This document shows, one piece after another, positions 42,135-49,724 of a stretch of DNA of 64,000 bases. How positions within the stretch are numbered: the first letter of the stretch is position 1; each line of letters opens with the position of its first letter. The translations under genes were made by a program, and so were the position numbers. This stretch comes from Psychromicrobium silvestre (GTDB lineage: Bacteria > Actinomycetota > Actinomycetes > Actinomycetales > Micrococcaceae). The stretch lies in contig NZ_JACBYQ010000002.1 in NCBI RefSeq assembly GCF_013408295.1, forward strand, positions 1,054,001 to 1,118,000, given 5' to 3'. Under the pieces are notes generated by a model that saw nothing but the letters and a program-made list of their open reading frames with translations, was not told the DNA's origin and did not search any database.

Positions 42135-43223
42135 GTGAGCGCCCGCAATCTCGAAGTCGAGGACCTCAGCCAGTTCCGGGCCTTAGTTGCCGACGGTGAA
42201 CGTTCGATGAGTGGCTGGCATCTGCAATCCCTCGATTTGCGTGGCCAGGATTTCAGTGGCTTGCGGGTCAGCGGGGCCGTTTTTTTGGGCTGCCAACTTG
42301 ATGAGGGTGTGGAGCTCAAGCTGCGCGCTCGGGGCGCCCTGCTTTTCCCGCAGATTCCCGGTGTGCCCTTTGATCCTTACCGTAGCCGCCTGTATTCGGG
42401 GGCAGAGCTGTATGACGGTCTATCGGAAGGGTATGAGCAAAGCCTGGATGGCCGGATCTACCAGTGGAGCCTAGCCACCGAGAGGAGCCTGGACACAAGC
42501 CTGGCCACCGCAATGCACGACCACTCGATTGGGGATGCGTTCGAGGAACTTTTCGATCATGAATTGGCGGGTCAGCGGGTCGTCGGAGTGATGGGCGGTC
42601 ACGCTTCGAGCCGGGGTAGCGAGTCCTATGCTGCGGCCGCCAGGCTTGGTGCGGCACTGGGTGCTGCCGGATTTACGGTTGCCACCGGAGGGGGTCCTGG
42701 GGCAATGGAGGCCGCCAACCTGGGTGCCTGGCTCAGTCCGCAGCCGACTTCTGCGCTCGACTGGGCGTTGGAACGGCTCGCCGAGGTCCCGGACTTCCGC
42801 CCCTCGGTGCAGCAGTGGGCTCTCGCCGCTCAACAAGTGCTGGCGCGCTTTCCCGAGGGCGCCACCAACCTGGGGATTCCCACCTGGTTCTACGGTCATG
42901 AACCACCTAATATATTTGCCAGCCGGATTGCTAAGTACTTTGCCAATGCGGTCCGGGAGGCCATTCTTCTGGAGCGGTCCCAGGGTGGGATTATCTTCCT
43001 GCCGGGAGCCGCCGGAACCGTCCAAGAGATTTTCCAGGACGGTTGTGAGAACTACTATGCCTCTGGTGCGGCGGTGGCACCCATGGTGTTGCTTGGCCGG
43101 GAATACTGGACCGATCAACTCCCGGTGTGGCCGCTCTTGAGAAAGCTTGCCGAGGGCCGCGGAATGGCCAGCCGGATCCTGCTCACCGACTCTGCCCAAG
43201 AGGCTCTCGACTTCCTGGAGTAA
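42135..43223 (+). CDS. LOG-family Rossmann-fold protein
   Basis: Protein of 362 residues; GTG start with TATGCT 6 nt upstream and no ribosome site. The LOG domain shows 'RVVGVMGGHASSRGSESYAAAARLGAALGAAGFTVATGGGPGAMEAANLGAWL' and 'GGIIFLPGAAGTVQEIF', matching the PGGxGTxxE nucleotide-binding signature with A in place of one G. An N-terminal domain of about 100 residues ('LQSLDLRGQDFSGLRVSGAVFLGCQL', pentapeptide-like) is unusual. Known: small LOG proteins release cytokinin bases from nucleoside monophosphates; long ones like this are mostly uncharacterised and may act on other nucleotides. Confidence 0.85.
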   Translation: MSARNLEVEDLSQFRALVADGERSMSGWHLQSLDLRGQDFSGLRVSGAVFLGCQLDEGVELKLRARGALLFPQIPGVPFDPYRSRLYSGAELYDGLSEGYEQSLDGRIYQWSLATERSLDTSLATAMHDHSIGDAFEELFDHELAGQRVVGVMGGHASSRGSESYAAAARLGAALGAAGFTVATGGGPGAMEAANLGAWLSPQPTSALDWALERLAEVPDFRPSVQQWALAAQQVLARFPEGATNLGIPTWFYGHEPPNIFASRIAKYFANAVREAILLERSQGGIIFLPGAAGTVQEIFQDGCENYYASGAAVAPMVLLGREYWTDQLPVWPLLRKLAEGRGMASRILLTDSAQEALDFLE

Positions 43224-43366
43224 CTCGGGATCGGGCAGCCTCGGTTTCCGGTCTCGCTCACGGCCAGCCGGGAGCGAGCCATAACCCTTGACCAGCCGAG
43301 CGTGCTTTCAATAGTCCGGGTAAGTTGGATCTTGGAAAGAACGTCGAGTCAGTTGAGGAGCCCGCA

Positions 43367-43648
43367 GTGTTCGTGATCTCGCTAAATTATCTGGTTGAGC
43401 TGGAACGCGTCGATCAGTTCATGACAGCTCATATTGAGTGGCTGGAAAAGAACTATTCGGACGGCATCTTCCTAGCATCGGGTCGAAAAGTTCCCCGCAC
43501 CGGAGGGGTGATCTTCGCTTCGGGAGTGGAGCGGACCGAGCTGGATCGGCGGCTGGCCGAGGACCCGTTTAACAGCCAGGGCATTGCCGAATACTCGGTG
43601 ATCGAGTTCGAGCCGAGCAAGCTGGCCGAGGGCGTCAGCCTCGGCTAG
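43367..43648 (+). CDS. YciI family protein
   Basis: Protein of 93 residues from the GTG at 43367 with GAGGAG 6 nt upstream. The YciI ferredoxin-like fold is seen in 'FVISLNYLVELERVDQFMTAHIEWLEKNYSDGIFLASGRKVPRTGGVIFA', including the active-site-like His in 'AHIEW' and the final beta-strand 'YSVIEFEPSK'. Members dimerise, and some act as dehydrochlorinases or small enzymes; most are unassigned. The frame is open a little further upstream (43325), but the ribosome site decides the start. It converges with the flavin monooxygenase gene. Confidence 0.82.
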   Translation: MFVISLNYLVELERVDQFMTAHIEWLEKNYSDGIFLASGRKVPRTGGVIFASGVERTELDRRLAEDPFNSQGIAEYSVIEFEPSKLAEGVSLG

Positions 43649-43676
43649 CTCGCTCGGCCCAGCTTGGCCTTGAGGA

Positions 43677-44849
43677 TTAGGCTTCGGCTCGTTCATCGTC
43701 GTATGAACCGAACATTTCGAGGATTCCCTTGGGTGAATCCGGCGAAAAGATAACGTCCAAGCTGGACGCCGAATCCGCAGCAGCCTCGGCCGCCCGGGCA
43801 AACATGCTCTCCTCGTACTGCAGCAGTGCCTTTTCGACGTCGCCAGGCGAGGCTGCAATAGCCAGGCCGAGTTCGGAGGCGTCATACATGGCGAGATTGG
43901 CGCCTTCGCCGGCAAAGGGAGACATCAGGTGAGCCGCATCGCCCAGCAAGGTCACGCCCGGTTGATGAGGCCAGGAGAGCCCCACCGGGAGGGCATTGAT
44001 TCGTCGGGGAATGAGGGGAGTGTCAGCATGCTTGATCAGGCCTCGGAGGTCGTCATGCCAGCCTTCGAGCAGATTCAGGATGGCGGCTTGTCCACTCTGC
44101 GGATCGTCGAAATCGATGCTGTCCAACCAGTTTTCTGGCGCGCGATGCCCCAAATAGACGTGCAGGCTGCCGTCGCTCTCTCGGTGTCCGAGGATTCCGA
44201 TCTGCCCTTGTAAGGCGAACAGCATCCCCGAACCCATAATTTCGGCTTCGGCGGGGTGGTCAAGATCGGCGTTGCGAAGATCCGTTTCGACGAAGGAAAC
44301 TCCGGTGTACTCTGGCGTGGCTTCGGTTAGCAGCGGTCGGATCTTCGACCAGGCACCATCTGCGCCGATCAGCAGGCTGGTGCTGAAAACGGTGCCGTCG
44401 GCGAGCTCCACCTCATAGCGGGCGTCTTCCTGCTCAGGTGTCCGCTCAACCTTCCGCACGGCGACGACCTTGCTTCCCCAGCGGATGCTGCCTTCCGGCA
44501 GCGAGTCGAGCAACATATTGCGTAATTCGCCGCGGTCTACCTCTGGGCGTTCAAAGTTGCCCTGATCGGGCTCCTCGCGGTGCACCACACCCTGCGAATC
44601 AAGAATCCGCATTGCCTCGCCGCCCTCGTGTACCAGTCCTTTGAAGGTCTCGAAGAGCTCCGCAGCGTGGAGCGCACGCTGGCCGTTGTACTCGTGGATA
44701 TCGAGCATGCCGCCCTGGGTGCGGGCCTGCCGTGAAGCCTCAAGCTCAAAAACGGTCGAGGCGATGCCCTTGACGTGCAGCACTCTGGCGAGTGTAAGCC
44801 CGCCCAAGCCGCCGCCGATAATTGCGATCGGGAAGTGTTCGGTAGTCAT
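43677..44849 (-). CDS. FAD-dependent monooxygenase, Tet(X)/PHBH type
   Basis: Protein of 390 residues. The dinucleotide motif is 'FPIAIIGGGLGGLTLARVL' (about 6-25), with the DG motif 'LLIGADGAWSKIR' and the GD motif 'GVTLLGDAAHLMSPFAGEGANLAMYDASELG'. This is the group A flavoprotein hydroxylase pattern, and the opening matches Tet(X)-like tetracycline monooxygenases. Enzymes in this family hydroxylate aromatic compounds or antibiotics using NADPH and oxygen; the real substrate here is unknown. It lies 14 bases after the TetR gene, downstream of the long palindromic operator, so it is probably induced by its own substrate. Confidence 0.88.
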   Translation of the reverse strand: MTTEHFPIAIIGGGLGGLTLARVLHVKGIASTVFELEASRQARTQGGMLDIHEYNGQRALHAAELFETFKGLVHEGGEAMRILDSQGVVHREEPDQGNFERPEVDRGELRNMLLDSLPEGSIRWGSKVVAVRKVERTPEQEDARYEVELADGTVFSTSLLIGADGAWSKIRPLLTEATPEYTGVSFVETDLRNADLDHPAEAEIMGSGMLFALQGQIGILGHRESDGSLHVYLGHRAPENWLDSIDFDDPQSGQAAILNLLEGWHDDLRGLIKHADTPLIPRRINALPVGLSWPHQPGVTLLGDAAHLMSPFAGEGANLAMYDASELGLAIAASPGDVEKALLQYEESMFARAAEAAADSASSLDVIFSPDSPKGILEMFGSYDDERAEA

Positions 44850-44863
44850 CTTTTTCCTTAGCT

Positions 44864-45574
44864 TTATGAGTGATGGGAAAGATCGTTGGGAAGTTCGGTT
44901 GCGGTGATACCCGCCAGCACTGAGCGAATGGCCCAGCTGCTGCGCTGTGCCGGGGTTCCGGCCAGTGCCACCTCGGCATGTTGCGATAGTGCGGGATAGC
45001 TCTCGGCGTTCAGCCCTTGCACTGTGGCCTGTAGCCGCGCCGAACTGGCCGCGGCCTCTTCGGGGCTTTCGACGTCGTCCGGCCGACTTGGCGAATGTTC
45101 GGCCGCCGTCGCGGTGACCAGCAGGATCAATAAATCGGCACCCCAGCTTGCCTGACCGGGACTCACGCCTGCTTGTAGCAACAAGCCCATCAGAAGGTCG
45201 AAGAGTCGGAGTGAATTGGGTCCGGTGGGGCGGGTGACCAGAGCGGATCTGGCCAGCCCGGGATTCTCGAAGAGGAGCGCTGTGTAGTCTCCGAGCAGTC
45301 GATCTAGCTGCTGCCGCCAGCTTCCGTCGCTGTCCAGGCTCAGTCCGCCCAGCACCTGGTCCAGGATTTCGCCGTGCAGGCCGACGGTATTAGGGATGTA
45401 GACGTAGAGCGAGGCCGGCCCGGTATCGAGCTGCTGAGCGACGCGCCGCATGGTGACTTTCTCAAGCCCCTCGGCGCGCATAATCTGCGCGGCAACTTCA
45501 ACAATCCATTGCTTTGTCAGGGCCGGTTTTGCTGGTCGGTTACGACGGCTCCTGGACTGCTGTTCTGAGCTCAT
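44864..45574 (-). CDS. TetR family regulator of the monooxygenase
   Basis: Protein of 236 residues from the ATG at 45574. The helix-turn-helix is 'KPALTKQWIVEVAAQIMRAEGLEKVTMRRVAQQLDTGPASLYVYIPNTVGLHGEIL', with C-terminal ligand/dimer region similar to TetR_C group ('LLGDYTALLFENPGLARSALVTRPTGPNSLRLFDLLMGLLLQAG'). The first residues are polar (SSEQQSRSRRNRPAK). The ATG sits 3 bases after a 32-bp perfect palindrome, its obvious operator, so it should repress itself and the monooxygenase that follows. Confidence 0.9.
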   Translation of the reverse strand: MSSEQQSRSRRNRPAKPALTKQWIVEVAAQIMRAEGLEKVTMRRVAQQLDTGPASLYVYIPNTVGLHGEILDQVLGGLSLDSDGSWRQQLDRLLGDYTALLFENPGLARSALVTRPTGPNSLRLFDLLMGLLLQAGVSPGQASWGADLLILLVTATAAEHSPSRPDDVESPEEAAASSARLQATVQGLNAESYPALSQHAEVALAGTPAQRSSWAIRSVLAGITATELPNDLSHHS

Positions 45575-45577
45575 GGA

Positions 45578-45609
45578 TTGATCGTAACGAACATGTTCGT
45601 TACGATCAA
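45578..45609. promoter_or_regulatory. 32-bp palindromic TetR operator
   Basis: A perfect dyad with no mismatch; the left half is TTGATCGTAACGAACA and the right half is its complement. The core ACGAACATGTTCGT has the length and symmetry of a TetR dimer site. It sits just before the TetR start codon, so binding would block transcription of the TetR-monooxygenase pair. Such a long perfect palindrome is unlikely by chance. Confidence 0.85.
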
Positions 45610-45656
45610 GTTCGTCAGAAACTTTGGCTGTTGGGGGTTGCGGGATAATTCGATTC

Positions 45657-46781
45657 TTAGGCCGAGGTGGTGCCGAAAAGTAGCCCCAAGAGATAGGTGG
45701 CTGCCGCGGCGCCGAAGCCAATCAGTAATTGCCGCATGCCGCGGGATAGCGGCGGAGCACCGGAGAGCAGGCCAACGACGGCGCCCGTCGCCAAGAGTGC
45801 CAAGCCCACCAAGGTGGCGGCCACGATGATCGCGCTCAGCCCGGTCAATCCGAAGAGGTAAGGCAGCACCGGGATAATCGCTCCGGAGGCAAAGAAACAG
45901 AAGCTGGAAAGCGCGGCGCCCAGGGCGGTGCCGATGGTCTCGTGTTCATCGGCTTCCGGCTCCTTCTTGGTCGAGGGCCTTGGCTCCGGTTGATAGGACA
46001 GGCTTGGGTCGCAATCGCAGTCGAATTGGCCCATCCGTTCGGCGGCTCGGTGCTCCGCGTCGGCCTGGCTCATCCCGCGGGCCCGATAGACCAGGACGAG
46101 TTCGTTGGCATTGATATCTAAGGCTTTGGCGGCTGAAAGGGTGACTTGGGTGGGGCGGGAAGCGCTCAGCAGTTCGCGCTGCGAACGTACCGAGACGTAT
46201 TCGCCCGCGCCCATCGAAAGCGCACCGGCCAATAGCCCAGCCACTCCGGCAAGTAACACCAGATGGGGAGCGAGCCCGGCCCCTGCCATACCCATCACGA
46301 GTGAAAGGTTGCTGACCAGGCCGTCATTGGCACCGAAGACCGCGGCTCGGAAGGTTCCCGAGAGCCGATTGCGCCCGCGAGTGGCCAAGCCGCGCACTAC
46401 TTCTTCGTGGATTGCCTCGTCGGCAGCCATTGCCGGGGTGGCATCGGCGTCGGTGGCGTAGGGGGAGCGGGCTTCGGAGCGCTGCGCTAAGGCCAGTACG
46501 AAGACCGAGCCGAAGTGTCGAGCCAAAAAACCCAGCACTCGGTTATTCAAAGAAGCTCGACGGGGTTGCCCAGCATACTCGCCGAGCAATTGGAGCCAAT
46601 GGTTCTCGTGCCGCTTTTCGGCTTCCGCCAAGGCAAGCAGGATCTCGCGTTCTTCGCCCTGCCGCTTGGTTGCTAGAGCGCGGTAAACGGCAGCCTCGGC
46701 ACGCTCATCGGCCAGGTGCATACGCCAACGTTTAATCTGAGCTTTGCTGGCTTGCGCGGGAAGTGAAGGACTGCTGGACAC
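45657..46781 (-). CDS. VIT1/CCC1 family transporter with ferritin-like N-terminus
   Basis: Protein of 374 residues; GTG start. The N-terminal ferritin-like part (about 20-140: 'RMHLADERAEAAVYRALATKRQGEEREILLALAEAEKRHENHWLQLL') binds metal through Glu and His residues. The VIT1 part has five transmembrane helices with 'FRAAVFGANDGLVSNLSLVMGMAGAG' and 'ALSMGAGEYVSVRSQRELL'. Known: this fusion stores or exports iron and manganese. A CDCD cysteine motif lies in the middle loop. It is 49 bases upstream of the palindrome and TetR gene, not clearly part of that operon. The RBS is AAGG. Confidence 0.92.
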   Translation of the reverse strand: MSSSPSLPAQASKAQIKRWRMHLADERAEAAVYRALATKRQGEEREILLALAEAEKRHENHWLQLLGEYAGQPRRASLNNRVLGFLARHFGSVFVLALAQRSEARSPYATDADATPAMAADEAIHEEVVRGLATRGRNRLSGTFRAAVFGANDGLVSNLSLVMGMAGAGLAPHLVLLAGVAGLLAGALSMGAGEYVSVRSQRELLSASRPTQVTLSAAKALDINANELVLVYRARGMSQADAEHRAAERMGQFDCDCDPSLSYQPEPRPSTKKEPEADEHETIGTALGAALSSFCFFASGAIIPVLPYLFGLTGLSAIIVAATLVGLALLATGAVVGLLSGAPPLSRGMRQLLIGFGAAAATYLLGLLFGTTSA

Positions 46782-46923
46782 AGCCTTACTTTAGCCGGAT
46801 TTTTGCGGGTTTTTCGGCTGGGAATCCTTAGCCGAAAGCTTCGGTGTGCCTCAACTTTTCCTTCGCCACTCCGGTCGGGTCCGCCACATCGTTCCTCCTC
46901 CCGGCTTCGCGATAGTCCGTTGA

Positions 46924-46965
46924 CTTCGGGATAGCCCATTGGCGCGTCATTGGGGTATCCCGAAG
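46924..46965 (-). terminator. inverted repeat after the hypothetical gene
   Basis: CTTCGGGATA (46924-46933) pairs exactly with TATCCCGAAG (46956-46965). The stem extends inward to about 17 bases with two mismatches and an 8-base loop. It lies 9 bases beyond the stop of the minus-strand hypothetical gene and is its likely transcription end. Confidence 0.55.
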
Positions 46966-46973
46966 CTATTTGG

Positions 46974-47375
46974 CTATCTTGAACCGGTCGGGGCTTGGTG
47001 GTGCGGGACGGCGGTCAAGAGGGTGAGGCTGAAACTTAGCGGTTCGCCTGCTCGACTCCCGGTACGGGCCACGGTCACCACCAACTCCCCGGCTTCTGGA
47101 CTCCAGTGGCTGGGACGCGCCGGATTGGCCAGGGCGGCGAGCAGGGCGGCCGGTTCGTTGACCCAAAAACTGTGCCATTCGCCGTCGCACCCGAAGGACA
47201 CCGTGCCCAGCACAGCATCCACTACGGGTAGGACTATTGAAGATCTGCGCACCGCGCGCCTCCGCCAGAGAGCTCTTACCCGGCGGGTTTGTCTCGCGGC
47301 CCGCTGGGTCGCTTCCTCATCCGAGCCACCCGTGAACTTGGGGTTGGCGTGTGGCCAGTCGGAGCTTGGCACCAC
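46974..47375 (-). CDS. hypothetical protein
   Basis: Protein of 133 residues; GTG start at 47375. The N-terminal third is arginine-rich; the rest (AVLGTVSFGCDGEWHSFWVNEPAALLAALANPARPSHWSPEAGELVVTVARTGSR) looks like a compact beta-rich domain. I recognise no family. An opposite-strand frame (46939-47400) covers the same bases, but its composition looks random. A good inverted repeat follows this gene, and it lies just downstream of the symporter gene on the same strand, so I favour the minus-strand reading. Confidence 0.5.
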   Translation of the reverse strand: MVPSSDWPHANPKFTGGSDEEATQRAARQTRRVRALWRRRAVRRSSIVLPVVDAVLGTVSFGCDGEWHSFWVNEPAALLAALANPARPSHWSPEAGELVVTVARTGSRAGEPLSFSLTLLTAVPHHQAPTGSR

Positions 47376-47438
47376 AACTCATGAAGCAAACCCACTCTAA
47401 CTCCGCTGGAGTACGCGGCAAGGCGCTGCGGCGTAATG

Positions 47439-48947
47439 TTACGCCCGTTCTAGGACCGGTTCCTTGGCCATCGCGCCGGAAACGCGGGCTCGCCAAGCAG
47501 CCCAGATGGTCTCCGGCGTCGGCTTGGTGAGTAGCGACACCACGAGGTAGGTCAGCAGTGAGGTCCCTAGCCCCCAATAGATCGGTTCATTGGCCAAGAT
47601 GCCATCGGCGCTGGGGATAGCACCACTTGCGTAGAGGGTGAGGAAGGTCAGCGTTACCACGGTTCCCACGGCCATCGAAAGAGCCGCACCCCAGCCGGTG
47701 CCGCGTTTCCAAAGCAGCCCGCCCAGGATCGCTACCAGCAAGCCACCAACCAAAATGTCATAGGCGATGGTCAGCGCCGCGACCACGTCCGGGGTGATGA
47801 TCGCGATTAGGATGGCGACCACGCCCAGGCCTAGCACCCAGTATCGGTTGGCCCGTACATCGTGTTCCGGATTATCGGTGTCAGAGCTATTCACGGTGCG
47901 GCCAAACCAGCCAGCCACGAAGGGCACGACGTCGGCGCGGGCCACCGTAGCGGCAGCGATCAGCGCGCCGGAAGCGGTGGACATCATGGCGGCGACAGCG
48001 GCCGCGAGCACCAGTCCGCCCAAACCGATGGGCAGCAGATTTGAAGCTACCTCGGCGTAGACCGCATCCTTACCGAGCTTGGCAATATCGATCTTCGGCA
48101 AGGCAACGGAGGCTGCCATGCCGATCATCGCCCCAGCCACGCCGTAGAGGATGCAGTAGATCCCGGCAGTGGAGCCACCCCAGCGAGCCACGGTGGGGGA
48201 CTTGGCGGTGAAGACCCGCTGCCAGATGTCCTGACCGATCAGCAAGCCCAAGGTGTAAACCACAAAGTAGGTGACAATGGTTTGCGCACCGATGCCGTCC
48301 CATTGGAAGAAGCTCTCATCGACCCGGCTGCGGATGCCATCCCAGCCGCCAGCCGCGTTGAGCGCGAACGGCAACATGAGGGCAAAAACGCCGATGGTCT
48401 TGATCACGAACTGGGCCATATCGGCCAAGGTGATTGACCACATTCCGCCGATCGTGGAGTAGACCAGAACGATCGCGCCACCCACCGCGATAGCCACCCA
48501 GCGTTCCCAGCCGAAGAGCACCACAAAGATGGTGGCATAGGCGCTGGTTGAGGTAGCGCAGAGCATCAAGGTGTAGGCCAGCATCACAATCGAGGAGGTC
48601 TGGGTGGCCTTGTGCCCATAACGCAGACTGAGCATCTGCGAGACCGTGTAGATCTTGAGCTTTTGAATGGTTCCGGCAAAGGCCAGACTGAGCAGCAGCA
48701 CGCCTACGCCGATTGCCACCACGAGCCACATCCCGGAGATGCCGAACTTATAGCCCAAGCCAACACCGCCTACGGTGGAAGCGCCGCCGAGTACCACTGC
48801 GGCCATGGTGCCGGTGTAGAGCACCGGGCCTAGGCGGCGTCCGGCTACCAGAAAGTCGCTGTTGTTCTTGGTTCGGCTTTTACCCCAAAAGCCGAAGAGC
48901 AGCATAGCGACAAGGTAGGCAATAACGATGATGACATTGATGTCCAT
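47439..48947 (-). CDS. sodium:solute symporter (SSS family)
   Basis: Protein of 502 residues from the ATG at 48947 (MDINVIIVIAYLVAMLLFGFWG), with AGGGGA before it; the frame extends upstream. About thirteen transmembrane helices are seen, with family motifs 'GKSRTKNNSDFLVAGRRLGPVLY', 'LGGASTVGGVGLGYKFG' and 'AAVAAMMSTASGALIAAATVARADV', the last being the SSS sodium-site helix. It uses a sodium gradient to import a small solute. The neighbourhood (XRE regulator, ureohydrolase, TPP decarboxylase) suggests a nitrogen compound such as a guanidino acid or polyamine, but this is inference. Two palindromes lie in front of its start. Confidence 0.9.
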   Translation of the reverse strand: MDINVIIVIAYLVAMLLFGFWGKSRTKNNSDFLVAGRRLGPVLYTGTMAAVVLGGASTVGGVGLGYKFGISGMWLVVAIGVGVLLLSLAFAGTIQKLKIYTVSQMLSLRYGHKATQTSSIVMLAYTLMLCATSTSAYATIFVVLFGWERWVAIAVGGAIVLVYSTIGGMWSITLADMAQFVIKTIGVFALMLPFALNAAGGWDGIRSRVDESFFQWDGIGAQTIVTYFVVYTLGLLIGQDIWQRVFTAKSPTVARWGGSTAGIYCILYGVAGAMIGMAASVALPKIDIAKLGKDAVYAEVASNLLPIGLGGLVLAAAVAAMMSTASGALIAAATVARADVVPFVAGWFGRTVNSSDTDNPEHDVRANRYWVLGLGVVAILIAIITPDVVAALTIAYDILVGGLLVAILGGLLWKRGTGWGAALSMAVGTVVTLTFLTLYASGAIPSADGILANEPIYWGLGTSLLTYLVVSLLTKPTPETIWAAWRARVSGAMAKEPVLERA

Positions 48948-48965
48948 AAGAGTCCCCTGAGAAAA

Positions 48966-48989
48966 TTGCCCTATGGGCAACATATGTTG
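48966..48989. promoter_or_regulatory. two adjoining palindromes, probable XRE-cupin operator
   Basis: TTGCCC-TAT-GGGCAA (48966-48980) is a perfect 15-base dyad, and CAACATATGTTG (48978-48989) is a perfect 12-base dyad overlapping it by three bases. They lie 19-42 bases upstream of the symporter start, in the gap shared with the divergent regulator gene. XRE-cupin regulators usually bind such sites to repress both genes. Confidence 0.65.
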
Positions 48990-49080
48990 TTTGTTAGGCT
49001 AAGAGGTGAGCTAGCTAACAGTCAAGCGTCAACCGGAAGTTACGATAGACGGGGTCTTGAGTGTTATCTGAGGATTACAG

Positions 49081-49100
49081 CCAAGCCAGACCAAGCCAGA
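49081..49100 (+). repeat. 10-base tandem duplication in the regulator leader
   Basis: CCAAGCCAGA occurs twice in a row (49081-49090 and 49091-49100), 31 bases before the GTG of the XRE-cupin gene. It is a small local duplication. It could affect leader structure or expression and could vary between strains. Confidence 0.6.
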
Positions 49101-49130
49101 TGAGCCGGAGCAGCGAGAAGGGACTGACAG

Positions 49131-49709
49131 GTGAAAGCACTATCGGTCGAGCCGAGCAGCGCGCCGGTGGCGATTGGTTCCCGGATTCGAGCCGCCCGCC
49201 AGGCGCAGCGACTCACGATAGACCAAGTGGCCGATGCCACTGGGCTGACTAAAGGCTTTCTCAGCCGGGTGGAGCGGGATCTGACCTCGCCCAGTGTTGC
49301 TTCTCTGGTCACCCTGTGCCAGGTGCTCTCCATCTCGATCGGGGAGCTGTTCGCAGTCCCGGAAACTCACCTGGTTCGGCATGAAGAAGGGCCACGGATT
49401 TCCCTCGGTGGTGATGGCATCGTGGAGCGATTGCTAACCGCCCGCTCGGAGCGCCGCTTACAGATCCTACGTGCCCAGATCGCCCCGCATGGACGCGGTG
49501 AGAGTGAGCTCTACGCGGTGGATTGTGAAGTGGACGTGCTGCACATCATTAGCGGCACGCTGACCCTGCTGATGACGAACGAAAGCTACGACCTCTCCGC
49601 CGGGGATACGCTTTCTTTCCCCGGGCGGGAACCGCATAGCTGGATCAATCACACCGAGGAGCCGGTCGAAGCGCTTTGGATACTGGTTCCGGCGGCTTCG
49701 GGTAGCTAG
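49131..49709 (+). CDS. XRE-family regulator with cupin domain
   Basis: Protein of 192 residues; GTG start. The helix-turn-helix is 'AIGSRIRAARQAQRLTIDQVADATGLTKGFLSRVERDLTSPSVASLVTLCQVLSISIGELF' (about 14-74). The cupin_2 domain follows ('RGESELYAVDCEVDVLHIISGTLTLLMTNESYDLSAGDTLSFPGREPHSWINHTEEPVEALWI'), with an H-rich beta-barrel that may sense a small molecule. Known: this family (PuuR-like) controls polyamine or amino-acid breakdown. It lies divergent from the symporter, and the palindromes between the two genes are its expected target. The agmatinase-like gene is on the same strand, beyond the APC transporter. Confidence 0.9.
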   Translation: MKALSVEPSSAPVAIGSRIRAARQAQRLTIDQVADATGLTKGFLSRVERDLTSPSVASLVTLCQVLSISIGELFAVPETHLVRHEEGPRISLGGDGIVERLLTARSERRLQILRAQIAPHGRGESELYAVDCEVDVLHIISGTLTLLMTNESYDLSAGDTLSFPGREPHSWINHTEEPVEALWILVPAASGS

Positions 49710-49724
49710 CTGTAACGGCCCAGG

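Noticed and set aside
46939-47400. 153-codon plus-strand frame overlapping the minus-strand hypothetical gene
   Set aside because: Composition is random-looking, while the minus-strand frame has a compact domain-like sequence and a terminator-like repeat after it.
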